Assembly: GCA_003663525.1 (NCBI GenBank)
Contig: QMUF01000026.1
Coordinates: forward strand, 1-14,327
Length of the DNA stretch: 14,327 nucleotides
Source of the DNA: Thermococci archaeon
GTDB lineage: Archaea; Methanobacteriota_B; Thermococci; Thermococcales; Thermococcaceae
Direction of reading: 5' to 3'
Shown here: in pieces, positions 6,059 through 14,221 of the stretch
Layout: each line of letters starts with the position of its first letter
How positions within the stretch are numbered: position 1 is the first letter of the stretch
Position numbers and translations under genes: made by a program
Notes under the pieces: generated by a model
Database searches by the model: none
Seen by the model: the letters and a program-made list of their open reading frames with translations, nothing else
Told to the model about the DNA's origin: nothing

Positions 6059-7381
6059 ATGAACAAAATAAAATCCGTTAAAAGCGTGTTTTCAGGCAAA
6101 TTACGATTTCTTCAGCTTGTATTTGTGGATATAGATGGAATGGCCAAGGGAATGGAAGTACCAATAGAACGATATGAAGATGTTGTGAAAGAGGGAATTT
6201 CATTTGATGGATCATCAGTTCCAGGGTTTCAAGGAATAGAAGACAGTGATCTTACATTTAAGGCAGATCCAGATACTTATGTTGAAGTGCCTTGGGAGGG
6301 GGTAGCGAAAGTATTTGGATACATATACAAAGACAGGGAACCCTATTATGCAGATCCCAGAAGAATACTAAAATCGGTTACTGAGGAGTTACAAAAAGAA
6401 GGGCTAACAGCATATATAGGTGCAGAACCCGAGTTCTACTTATTTGAGAAAAATGGATCATGGGAGCTCAAGCTTCCAGATGGTGGGGGGTACTTTGATT
6501 TACTAAGTTTGGATAAGGCAAGGGAAATAAAAAGGGTAATAGCTCACTATATGCCTTCATTTAAGTTGATTCCAGAAGTATTACATCATGAAGTTGGCCC
6601 AGGGCAGCATGAAATAGATTTTAGATTTGCAGATGCATTAACCACGGCAGATAACATAGTTAGGTTTAAGTATTTGGTTAAGGCGGTTGCGGAGAGTTAT
6701 GGACTTTATGCCACATTCATGCCAAAACCACTCTTTGGGCAACCCGGTAATGGGATGCATCTTCACATAAGCCTTTGGAATGACGGAAAGAACATTTTCA
6801 TTGGTGATAATGGGGTGAGTGAAGAAGCCCTCTACTTTATAGGGGGGATTTTGGAGCATGCAAAAGCTCTGACAGCAATTACAAATCCAACTGTTAACTC
6901 ATACAAAAGATTGGTTCCAGGGTATGAAGCCCCAGTTTACATATCTTGGGGATATGCAAATAGGAGTGCTCTAGTGAGAATACCTGCATATAAAGGGAGT
7001 GGTGCAAGAATTGAGTATAGGGCCCCTGACCCAAGTACAAATCCATATTTTGCGTTTGCTGTAGTTTTGAAAGCTGGAATGGATGGTATAAGACGGCAAA
7101 TAGAACCATTTGCACATGTAGAAGAGAACGTATATGAATTAGATGATAAGGCACGTGCTTTGTTAGGAGTGGAGACATTACCTTCAACTCTAGCCGTAGC
7201 ACTTGAAGCTCTTAAAAAAGATAAGGTTGTTAAAGAGGCACTTGGTAAAGCATATCATAATTTCATTAAATATAAAACAAAAGAGTGGGAGACTTATCAA
7301 GAATACCTAGAAAGAAAGGGAATAGCTATGGACAGTATAGAGGTTACTGAATGGGAATTAGAAAGATATTTTTATGTTTAA
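6059..7381 (+). CDS. glnA: Glutamine synthetase, type I (GSI-alpha)
   Basis: This enzyme makes glutamine from glutamate, ammonia and ATP in the cytoplasm, the main entry of ammonia into metabolism; family members act as dodecamers. The 440 residues carry the expected motifs: DGSS (50-53), metal and substrate residues in GAEPEF (Glu123, Glu125), HHEVG (Glu178) and HEID (Glu185), the ATP-site signature KPLFGQPGNGMH with His234, the NSYKRLVPGYEAP loop (Arg284) and RIEYRAPD (Glu319, Arg321). The region where adenylylated GSI-beta enzymes carry the tyrosine has ENVYELDD, unlike the usual NLYDLP-type site, and the GSI-beta insertion is absent, so control by adenylylation is unlikely. The start ATG 6059 follows AAGGTGA. 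Its TAA overlaps the TAA of the convergent transporter gene in a shared TTAA (7378-7381). Confidence 0.97.
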   Translation: MNKIKSVKSVFSGKLRFLQLVFVDIDGMAKGMEVPIERYEDVVKEGISFDGSSVPGFQGIEDSDLTFKADPDTYVEVPWEGVAKVFGYIYKDREPYYADPRRILKSVTEELQKEGLTAYIGAEPEFYLFEKNGSWELKLPDGGGYFDLLSLDKAREIKRVIAHYMPSFKLIPEVLHHEVGPGQHEIDFRFADALTTADNIVRFKYLVKAVAESYGLYATFMPKPLFGQPGNGMHLHISLWNDGKNIFIGDNGVSEEALYFIGGILEHAKALTAITNPTVNSYKRLVPGYEAPVYISWGYANRSALVRIPAYKGSGARIEYRAPDPSTNPYFAFAVVLKAGMDGIRRQIEPFAHVEENVYELDDKARALLGVETLPSTLAVALEALKKDKVVKEALGKAYHNFIKYKTKEWETYQEYLERKGIAMDSIEVTEWELERYFYV

Positions 7382-8178
7382 ACTCTTTTTTCTTCGATAT
7401 GGAGGATGAGCGATCCTAAGATTATGAAAACCGCCCCTATCATTTGTTTTGGTGTTAATGTTTCACGGAATATTAAATATGCTAGAATTAAAGCTACTAC
7501 TGGTTCTACTGTGGATATTATAGATGCTTTACTAACCTCGACTTCCTGAAGGGCCTTGTTATAAAGAATATACCCTAAAACTGTTGGAAAGAATGCAAGT
7601 CCAAATAGGTAGGGGAGAGACTCATAGGGTATCTTAAAATGAGAAAATGGTGCTAAAAATAATGTCCCAAAACCAATTGTGTAAAGAAGGGCCTCTTCTG
7701 GATTTTCATCTCTTACAGCAACTTTGGCCAAAATGCCATAAAGTGCATATGTTAGTCCCGAGAGCAGACCCAACACGGTGGCAATCTTATTTGCATCCCA
7801 GTGATCAAGATTCGCAACCAGAAAAACCCCAAATATTACTATGACTAAAGCTAAAATCTTTGCTTTGGTTATTTTTTCTTTAAATAATGCATAACCTAGA
7901 ATGGTGGAATAAACAGGAGCGGAATAAAGGAGAAGTACTGCAAATGACACGGAGGAGATCTTTACTGTGTAGAAGTATAGGATGTAAAACAAAAATACTG
8001 CAAAAAAACCATAAAGTGCATAGAATGGCAGTCTATGTCTTTTTATTTGAAAGTCATTTGAATAGTTATATACTAGAAGGATAGAAAATGCAATTAGTGT
8101 CCGATAGAATGTAATGGTGAAAGGATCTAAGTTAAACTGATAGAGCAATTTAGCAAAAATTCCAAGAGTTCCCCACAT
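7378..8178 (-). CDS. EamA/DMT-family transporter, 5' end frameshifted
   Basis: This is a multi-TM drug/metabolite transporter of the EamA type (two repeats of about five membrane helices); the substrate is not predictable. The body from ATG 8178 (MWGTLGIFAKLL) is 266 residues. A better start lies upstream: GGAGGT at 8223-8228, six bases, then TTG 8216 giving KKGYILVF, which runs into TAG because the T run at 8189-8194 has six Ts. With seven, the frame would continue ...LVFLAASMWGTLGIF, which is how family members begin. So the gene carries an apparent one-base deletion: it is a recent pseudogene, a sequencing error, a slippage-controlled gene, or is translated from ATG 8178 by reinitiation after the 9-codon upstream ORF. 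It follows nadE by a few bases and is probably co-transcribed with it. Confidence 0.8.
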   Translation of the reverse strand: MWGTLGIFAKLLYQFNLDPFTITFYRTLIAFSILLVYNYSNDFQIKRHRLPFYALYGFFAVFLFYILYFYTVKISSVSFAVLLLYSAPVYSTILGYALFKEKITKAKILALVIVIFGVFLVANLDHWDANKIATVLGLLSGLTYALYGILAKVAVRDENPEEALLYTIGFGTLFLAPFSHFKIPYESLPYLFGLAFFPTVLGYILYNKALQEVEVSKASIISTVEPVVALILAYLIFRETLTPKQMIGAVFIILGSLILHIEEKRV

Positions 8179-8228
8179 ACTGGCAGCTAAAAAACCAAAA
8201 TATAGCCCTTTTTCAAGTTTTTACCTCC

Positions 8229-8993
8229 TTAAATTTCTGGCCCGAGTGGAAGTTTGCGTTTATGCTCGCTTTTCTTGATTAGAGATTCTACATATTCCAC
8301 TTTTTTAAGGGGGATATTTAAATCCTTCGCAATCTTCTCTTTCTTCATTTTTAAATCGACTAATCTGTAGAGGATTTCATCTAATAGCTTGTAGGTTATT
8401 CCCAGGTCTTTTTCATCGGTTTGCCCTTCCCAAAGACCAGCACTTGGCTTTTTATTTATTATTTCACTTGGAACTCCCAATATCCTTGCAATGTTCCAAA
8501 CTTCAGTTTTATATAGATTGATTAACGGTGCGTAGTCACTTGCTGAATCTCCCCATTTGGTGAAATATCCGGTTAAAAACTCGCTCCTATTGGAAGTTCC
8601 TAGAACAAGGTAATTTTTAGAGTTTGCATGAGCATAAAGGAGAATCATCCTAATTCTCGCCATTATGTTTCCTTTGGAAACATTGTTCAATTCAAAACCT
8701 AAATTTTTCTCAAACTCTTTTACAATGCTTTTTATATTTATAACCTTGTAATCTATCCCGAGGCTATTACATACCAAAAGAGCATCTTCTACATCTTTGT
8801 TCATATAATAAGGCATCACAAGTCCCAAAACTTTTTCTTTTCCAATTGCCTTGGTTGCGAGGTATGCTACGGTGGCACTGTCTACTCCACCACTTATTCC
8901 AATAATAACGCCCTTTACTCCAATTTCTTCGGTTTTCTCTTTTATGAATGAAATCAGCTTGTTAACAACTTCCTTGTAGTTTAAGTTTCGCAT
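8229..8993 (-). CDS. nadE: NH3-dependent NAD+ synthetase
   Basis: This enzyme amidates deamido-NAD+ to NAD+ with ATP and ammonia, the last step of NAD synthesis. The 254 residues form the ATP-pyrophosphatase-type synthetase with no glutaminase domain, so free ammonia is the expected nitrogen donor. Visible motifs are the PPi-binding SGGVDS (34-39), GNIMARIRM (108-116), GTSNRSE (132-138), KWGDSASD (146-153), KPSAGLW (182-188) and QTDE (191-194). ATG 8993 follows an AAAGGAGG ribosome binding site lying inside the last codons of the upstream membrane protein, whose stop ends one base before it. The transporter gene's ribosome binding site begins right after the nadE stop. The three genes look like one operon. 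Confidence 0.95.
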   Translation of the reverse strand: MRNLNYKEVVNKLISFIKEKTEEIGVKGVIIGISGGVDSATVAYLATKAIGKEKVLGLVMPYYMNKDVEDALLVCNSLGIDYKVINIKSIVKEFEKNLGFELNNVSKGNIMARIRMILLYAHANSKNYLVLGTSNRSEFLTGYFTKWGDSASDYAPLINLYKTEVWNIARILGVPSEIINKKPSAGLWEGQTDEKDLGITYKLLDEILYRLVDLKMKKEKIAKDLNIPLKKVEYVESLIKKSEHKRKLPLGPEI

Positions 8994-8994
8994 G

Positions 8995-9468
8995 CTAAGG
9001 GCCTCCTTTGAGTTCTTCCATAAACCTCAGGTATCCAATCAAACTTAAGGCACTCCCTACGAGCATTATAACAAATGCTACCCATGCAAGAAGGGCGTAA
9101 GGATAATCTACTCCTTTAACATTATATGTGTACTTTACCTCTCCACTCTCTACGTTTATCTGAGGCTGAGAGAGAGGGTTTAAAACCACAGACTCATTTT
9201 TTAGATTGTAAACATCAATTTTATTTCCATGGATGAGGAGTAACGAGGCATTTTGGGAGTATATTGTGAGAGTTCTGTTGTTTATGTAATAACTCCTCTC
9301 GAAGTTGGAATCCCCAATTAAGTATTTTCCTGTTTTAATTTCCCCACTCCAGATACCGCTCTTGGGTACTTCATACATAGATATCAATGCTAATACGATT
9401 GCTAAAACCAAGAACAGTAAACCTGCTTTTATTAATGGATATCGCAGTGCATCTTTAAAAGTTACCAT
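8995..9468 (-). CDS. Two-TM membrane protein of unknown function, upstream of nadE
   Basis: No family is recognised. The 157-residue product has a membrane segment near residues 13-31, an extracytoplasmic region of about 90 residues that is Tyr/Asn-rich and probably beta-stranded ([18 protein letters not shown]...), and a second membrane segment near 122-146 followed by a short charged tail. The start ATG 9468 has an AGGTGGT ribosome binding site at 9472-9478. It is first in the nadE operon and its coding end holds the nadE ribosome binding site. The context gives no firm functional hint. Confidence 0.75.
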   Translation of the reverse strand: MVTFKDALRYPLIKAGLLFLVLAIVLALISMYEVPKSGIWSGEIKTGKYLIGDSNFERSYYINNRTLTIYSQNASLLLIHGNKIDVYNLKNESVVLNPLSQPQINVESGEVKYTYNVKGVDYPYALLAWVAFVIMLVGSALSLIGYLRFMEELKGGP

Positions 9469-9493
9469 GGAACCACCTATAAGCCATTCTCTT

Positions 9494-9510
9494 GGGGTAA
9501 AATATAAAGG
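9494..9510 (-). promoter_or_regulatory. Promoter of the nadE operon
   Basis: The minus strand reads CCTTTATATTTTACCCC, a good TATA box (TTTATATT, 9501-9508), predicting transcription from about 9479 and a very short leader holding the AGGTGGT ribosome binding site. Confidence 0.5.
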
Positions 9511-9528
9511 TTAAGGTAGAGAAGAAGA

Positions 9529-10536
9529 TCAAATTTTTCCAGCCAACCAGCATTCAACCCAGTGTTCATGCTCGTATTCGATTAATTGAGGATGTTTGGT
9601 ATCACAAAGTCCTCTTTCCATGTATAAACATCTTGGGTGAAATCTACATCCAGGCGGTATATTTGCTGCATTTGGAACTTCACCTTTAATTGGAAGTTCT
9701 TTGATGATGTTTCTCCTCTCTGGGATCGGTTCTGGGACTGCAGCGAGTAATGCTCTTGTGTAGGGGTGTATTGGGTTATCAATGACAACTTTTGCAGGGC
9801 CCATCTCTACTATCCGTCCTAAGTACATAACTGCAATGTGATCAGCGAAGTATCTCGCTGTTGAAAGGTCGTGGGTGATGTAGAGATATGTAACTCCCAT
9901 TCTCTCCTTTAGTTCTTTCATCAATTCGAGAACTTCTGCTCTAATTGAAACATCAAGCATTGATACTGGCTCATCTGCAACAATGAACGTTGGGTTGAGG
10001 ATTAATGATCTTGCTATTGCTACTCTTTGTCTCTGACCACCTGAGAGCATGTGTGGGTGTCTACCTATATAATCCTCAGGTGGAACAATTTTTACCATTT
10101 CAAGTGCCTTGTAAATGAGCTCTTCCCTTTCTGCCTTTGTTTCACCGATTCCATGGATTAAGAGGGGCTCCTCTAGAACATCATATATTCTAAATCTTGG
10201 ATTCATTGAAGAGAAAGGATCTTGGTATACCATCTGGACTTTTTTTCGGTATGCTTTTATCTCTTCTTGTGTTTTTAACTCAGTTACATCTTGACCTTCT
10301 AGGTGTATTCTGCCGTCAGTAGGTTCAAGAAGCTTCATTACTAACTTTCCAGTTGTTGTTTTTCCACAGCCACTTTCTCCTACTAAGGCAAAAACTTCTT
10401 GGTTATGTACCTCAAAATTAATCCCATCGACAGCTCTGACAAATCTTTGACTCTCTCCTCTAAGTCCTGCGAGTAGTCCCCTTTTAATGGGGAAATATTT
10501 TTTGAGATTTTCAACTTTTAATACGGGCTCCGCCAT
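9529..10536 (-). CDS. oppF: Oligopeptide/dipeptide ABC transporter ATPase OppF/DppF
   Basis: This is one of two cytoplasmic ATPases that power peptide (or, in some archaeal relatives, oligosaccharide) import. In 335 residues it shows Walker A GESGCGKT (53-60), Q-loop Gln105, signature LSGGQ (164-168), Walker B with Asp188-Glu189 and switch His222. The C-terminal oligopeptide-transporter tail has Cys297, Cys303, Cys311 and Cys329, a four-cysteine set typical of the subfamily and possibly iron-sulfur binding. The start follows TGAGGGATG, overlapping the oppD stop. It is last in the opp operon; an intergenic gap of 60 bases then leads to the nadE operon's own promoter. The opp versus dpp naming, and so the substrate, is not settled by sequence. 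Confidence 0.92.
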   Translation of the reverse strand: MAEPVLKVENLKKYFPIKRGLLAGLRGESQRFVRAVDGINFEVHNQEVFALVGESGCGKTTTGKLVMKLLEPTDGRIHLEGQDVTELKTQEEIKAYRKKVQMVYQDPFSSMNPRFRIYDVLEEPLLIHGIGETKAEREELIYKALEMVKIVPPEDYIGRHPHMLSGGQRQRVAIARSLILNPTFIVADEPVSMLDVSIRAEVLELMKELKERMGVTYLYITHDLSTARYFADHIAVMYLGRIVEMGPAKVVIDNPIHPYTRALLAAVPEPIPERRNIIKELPIKGEVPNAANIPPGCRFHPRCLYMERGLCDTKHPQLIEYEHEHWVECWLAGKI

Positions 10537-10546
10537 TTTTCATCCC

Positions 10547-11506
10547 TCACAACAACCAGCATGCAGCGTAGTGGTCTTTTTCAATTTCCTTCAACTCTGG
10601 AACTTGTTCTTTACATTGTTGCATTGCATAAGGGCATCTTGGGTGGAATCTGCACCCACTTGGTGGTGTTATAAGATTTGGTGGTTGCCCTGGGATAAAT
10701 TCCAGCCTCTCTACATCCTCGTGTAATCTTGGAATTGCTCCTAGAAGTTTTTGGGTATAGGGATGGGCGGGTTCGTAGTATATCTTTTCACTGTCGCCGA
10801 TTTCCACTATTTTTCCGGCATACATTATTGCTACCCTGTCACTAACTTCTGCTAAAATGCTCAGGTCGTGGGTAATGAATATCATGGATAAACCAAGTTC
10901 CTTCTTTAATTTCTTCATGAGGTTTATAATTTGAGCCTGAACAACAACGTCTAGAGCAGTGGTGGGCTCGTCTGCAATAACTATCTCTGGGTCAAGTAGT
11001 AATGCAGTTGCAATAACAACTCTTTGTTTCATTCCGCCACTGAGCTCATGGGGGTACCTGTAGACTATTTCTGGGGCTAGTCCCACAAGCTCTAAGTACT
11101 TCATAGCCCTGTCTAGTGCTTCTTCCTTGTTCATACCCTTGTGGTAGATTAAAGGTTCGATCATTTGGTACCCTATAGTGTAAACTGGGTTCAAAGCATT
11201 CATAGCACCTTGGAATATCATGGAGATTTTTTGCCATCTTACCTCTTTTCTAAGGACATCATCAGGTAATCCAACTATCTCCCTACCATCTATTTTTATG
11301 CTTCCCCCGACAATTTTTCCTGGAGGCGTTGGCATTCCCATCAAAGTGAAACCAAGTGATGATTTTCCACAGCCACTCTCTCCTGCTAGACCTAGAACTT
11401 CTCCCTTTTTGAGTTCAAATGTGAGATTATCAACTGCTTTTACAGCCCCTCTGGATGTGAAATAATACATCTTAAGGTCTTTAACTTCAAGTACATTTCC
11501 AGCCAT
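10547..11506 (-). CDS. oppD: Oligopeptide/dipeptide ABC transporter ATPase OppD/DppD
   Basis: This is the partner ATPase of OppF. From ATG 11506 it is 319 residues, with Walker A GESGCGKS (42-49), Q-loop Gln99, signature LSGGM (155-159), Walker B Asp179-Glu180 and His213. The C-terminal tail carries Cys285, Cys291, Cys298 and Cys316. ATG 11506 is preferred over an in-frame GTG at 11515, because that GTG is part of the GAGGTG ribosome binding site lying six bases before the ATG. The gene overlaps nothing but is within about ten bases of oppC, which supports co-translation within the operon. Confidence 0.92.
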   Translation of the reverse strand: MAGNVLEVKDLKMYYFTSRGAVKAVDNLTFELKKGEVLGLAGESGCGKSSLGFTLMGMPTPPGKIVGGSIKIDGREIVGLPDDVLRKEVRWQKISMIFQGAMNALNPVYTIGYQMIEPLIYHKGMNKEEALDRAMKYLELVGLAPEIVYRYPHELSGGMKQRVVIATALLLDPEIVIADEPTTALDVVVQAQIINLMKKLKKELGLSMIFITHDLSILAEVSDRVAIMYAGKIVEIGDSEKIYYEPAHPYTQKLLGAIPRLHEDVERLEFIPGQPPNLITPPSGCRFHPRCPYAMQQCKEQVPELKEIEKDHYAACWLL

Positions 11507-11516
11507 TTTATCCACC

Positions 11517-12959
11517 TCATAGCCTCTTCAGTCTTGGGTTAAGGACTCTATCTAAAGATATACCGAGCAATACGAAAGTGAATGCAACTAATGTAATTGC
11601 CAGTCCCGGTGGAATAACCCACCACCAATATCCATTTATTGTAGCACTTTGAGTTTGTGCATCGTAGAGTATCTGCCCCCAAGTAACTGCAGTTGGATCA
11701 CCTAACCCAAGGAAACTAAGTGATGCTTCAGTCAATACTGCACCAGGAACGTTAAGAGCCATTGCAGCGAAAGCATATGGCATGATCTGAGGCATTATGT
11801 GTTTGAAAATAATTCTTCCAGTACCAGCACCGAGGGCAATTGCGGCTTCTACATAAGTTTGCTCTTTAATCTGAAGGGCCATACTCCTCGCCACTTTTGC
11901 AATTCCAGTCCAGTAGAATGCTACCATAAGGAATACTATTGTCCAAAGGCTAACGTGTCCCTTAAATGCTGCACCGAGAAGGATAAGTATTGGCAATGTT
12001 GGAATGGAAGCCCAGAATTCATTAACTCTCTGCATGAACTCATCTTTCCATCCACCAAGGTACGCGCTTGTTACTCCATAGAAAATACCAATAAGTACTG
12101 TAAGTACTGCCACAGTCACACCAACTGTAAGTGAAACTCTTGTTCCCCAAACAAGACCTGACCAAAGATCTCTGGCTTTATAATCTGTTCCCATAAATCC
12201 ATAAGTTCTCCCTGAAAGAATAGTTTCTGTAGTGCTTAAATCGATCTGGTCCCCTTCTCTAAATGTGAATATGTCTACTTGGAAAATATATGTTCCTTTT
12301 AGGGCCTCTGGGTTAGTGAGTATTCCTTCTTGAGCTTTTCCAAATATTACTTTCGTTGTATCCATTGTGCTCTTGAGAGTTTCTCCAGCTTGGGCAATTT
12401 TTTGAGGATTCTCGAATTGTGAAGCCCATTGGAATACAGCGTTCCTAACTTTTCCATCTTTTGCTAGCTGATACACAGAACCTTCTCTCAACTCAGTATT
12501 TAGTAATTCGATTTTAATCCCATCTGGTCTTACGAGAGTTATCACAATCTGAGCTGGGGAATTCAAATCTGTTAGTTTAACTCCGATGTTCCGTATAATG
12601 ATATCTGAGGGTGGAAAATCATAATTGTTTTCATATGTGAACTCGAATCCATAGTACTTCATGCCTCCACCAATATCTTCTCCAGGAGATGTTATTCTCA
12701 AGTCATTGCTCGTTAAAATTTCGTGAGGAGCGAGTTTCTTCGTGGTGAAATAATTGTACCATACCGGGGGTACTGTTGTAGGGTTTCCTTCCCAATACTG
12801 GCTCCACTTTGTGGGTATATCTGGTTCGGTTAAGTAAGGGGCTCCAAGTGCAGTGAATATTAGAAGGAATAACAATGCTAATCCAAATAGTCCTCCTTTT
12901 TGCCTTCTAAATTCAAACCAGAAGTCTTTTATGCTTGCTTTTAGGTCAACCCATCTCAT
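11517..12959 (-). CDS. oppC: Peptide ABC transporter permease OppC/DppC with large extracellular insertion
   Basis: This inner permease subunit is 480 residues where bacterial relatives have about 300. The first membrane helix is near 23-40. A stretch of about 210 residues (42-255) outside the membrane follows before the family's usual GTDxxxRDLWSGLVWGTRVSL segment at 257-277. The remaining helices and the cytoplasmic EAA loop (YVEAAIALGAGTGRIIFKHIMP, near 369-390) are normal. The inserted part is rich in Thr, Asn, aromatic and charged residues and could be a beta-domain that contacts the substrate-binding protein or the S-layer. Long OppC proteins occur in related archaea as I recall, so this may be lineage-typical. 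The start follows GAGGTGAGG, which lies just after the oppB stop. Confidence 0.9.
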   Translation of the reverse strand: MRWVDLKASIKDFWFEFRRQKGGLFGLALLFLLIFTALGAPYLTEPDIPTKWSQYWEGNPTTVPPVWYNYFTTKKLAPHEILTSNDLRITSPGEDIGGGMKYYGFEFTYENNYDFPPSDIIIRNIGVKLTDLNSPAQIVITLVRPDGIKIELLNTELREGSVYQLAKDGKVRNAVFQWASQFENPQKIAQAGETLKSTMDTTKVIFGKAQEGILTNPEALKGTYIFQVDIFTFREGDQIDLSTTETILSGRTYGFMGTDYKARDLWSGLVWGTRVSLTVGVTVAVLTVLIGIFYGVTSAYLGGWKDEFMQRVNEFWASIPTLPILILLGAAFKGHVSLWTIVFLMVAFYWTGIAKVARSMALQIKEQTYVEAAIALGAGTGRIIFKHIMPQIMPYAFAAMALNVPGAVLTEASLSFLGLGDPTAVTWGQILYDAQTQSATINGYWWWVIPPGLAITLVAFTFVLLGISLDRVLNPRLKRL

Positions 12960-12970
12960 TTTTCCTCACC

Positions 12971-14032
12971 TCATGTTGATTGGGATGCACCAACTTTGAC
13001 TCTTGGATCGAGGTATCCATAAGCTAAGTCTGCTATGATCATTGCTATCAAGTAGAGAGCAACTGTGACGAAAGTCACACCCATTAAGAGTCTTGTTTCA
13101 TTCTGTTGTAAAGCTGTCCAGTAGAGTCTTCCCATTCCTGGCCAGTTAAAAACACTCTCGGTAATTATAGCCCCCCCTATTGAACCTAAAAGACTGAATA
13201 TTGTCATGGTGACTATTGGGGGTGCTGAAGCTCTGAGAGCGTGCCCATATATAACCTTTCTCTCGGGAACACCTTTAGCCCTTGCAGCCATGATAAAGTC
13301 TTCTTGCATTGTACCAATCATGATGTTTCTTGTTGTCCAGGCCCAGCCACCAAATAAAACGAATACGATTGTACTTACTGGAAGTATCATGTGGTAGAGG
13401 ACATCAAGGTAGTATGCAAATCCTTCTTTAGGCGGCATTGAAGTCATTCCTCCACTTGGGAACAACCCCATTTTGAATGAGAATATTAGGATCATCATCA
13501 TTCCAAACCACCACATCGGGATACTACTGGTAACCATTGCTACTATTGAAACACCCTTGTCCAAAATACTCCCTGCTATTTGCGCTGCTTTAACACCCAA
13601 AAGCAATCCGATTAATATAACGAATATTTGTGCCGTAGTGAATAGTATAACAGTTCTTGGAATTGCCTTTGAAATTATTTTACCAACAGCAGTTTCACCA
13701 AATATTGGTGATTTTGTATTTCCAAAATTCAATGTTAGCGTGTCTTTCGTTCTTTGTATGACTCTAACCCAAAATGGTTTGTCCAATTCATAAACATGAA
13801 TAAGCCTATTATACTCTCTTTGGTACCATTCTTGGAGCTTGGCTGGATCAGCAGCTAGCTGTCTTTGAAGTTCGGGATTGGATCTGAGCTTCAGATTTAT
13901 TTGTTCTTGAATACTGGATCTAATATCTTCTTCTGCAACCTTTGTAAAGAGCACTGAAACTAATAAAGTGACTAAAGCTAGAACCAGCAGGGCGTTGAGA
14001 AGTCTAATTGTAATGTATCTACCATATCCCAA
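12971..14032 (-). CDS. oppB: Peptide ABC transporter permease OppB/DppB
   Basis: This is the second permease subunit. From TTG 14032 it is 353 residues: a first membrane helix (about 9-30), an outer region of about 90 residues with Gln/Glu/Arg-rich helices, then five helices with the EAA loop EDFIMAARAKGVPERKVIYGHALR (244-267) and the family's usual LDPRV near the C-terminus. An in-frame ATG at 14047 would add five residues, but it is fused to the GGAGGTG ribosome binding site (14039-14045) that sits six bases before the TTG, so TTG is the likelier start. It is first in the operon. The expected substrate-binding protein gene does not precede it in this window; a third mobile-element end occupies that side. 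Confidence 0.92.
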   Translation of the reverse strand: MGYGRYITIRLLNALLVLALVTLLVSVLFTKVAEEDIRSSIQEQINLKLRSNPELQRQLAADPAKLQEWYQREYNRLIHVYELDKPFWVRVIQRTKDTLTLNFGNTKSPIFGETAVGKIISKAIPRTVILFTTAQIFVILIGLLLGVKAAQIAGSILDKGVSIVAMVTSSIPMWWFGMMMILIFSFKMGLFPSGGMTSMPPKEGFAYYLDVLYHMILPVSTIVFVLFGGWAWTTRNIMIGTMQEDFIMAARAKGVPERKVIYGHALRASAPPIVTMTIFSLLGSIGGAIITESVFNWPGMGRLYWTALQQNETRLLMGVTFVTVALYLIAMIIADLAYGYLDPRVKVGASQST

Positions 14033-14103
14033 CTTACACACCTCCATTCAAATGTGTACATTATAGCTTTTTATCATTCATCAACATTTTCAAGTTTGTA
14101 AAA

Positions 14104-14117
14104 CTTTATATATTTTT
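14104..14117 (-). promoter_or_regulatory. Promoter of the opp operon
   Basis: The minus strand reads AAAAATATATAAAG, a strong TATA box (TATATAAA, 14105-14112) with an A-rich BRE side, predicting a start near 14083 and a leader of about 50 nt. It shows that oppBCDF can be transcribed without any upstream substrate-binding gene. Between it and the mobile-element end at 14222 I see only AT-rich sequence and no gene. Confidence 0.55.
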
Positions 14118-14221
14118 CTATTTAAGGTCCAATAAAAGACTTATAGGTACAAACAGAGACGTAGAAACACGTTTAGATATATATCGAGATGTAACTCTTA
14201 GTTTTAATATTTTTCTTGTTT

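Noticed and set aside
7887..8084. Plus-strand open frames within the second transporter gene
   Set aside because: They are shadows of the minus-strand EamA gene, with no start signals and non-protein-like composition.
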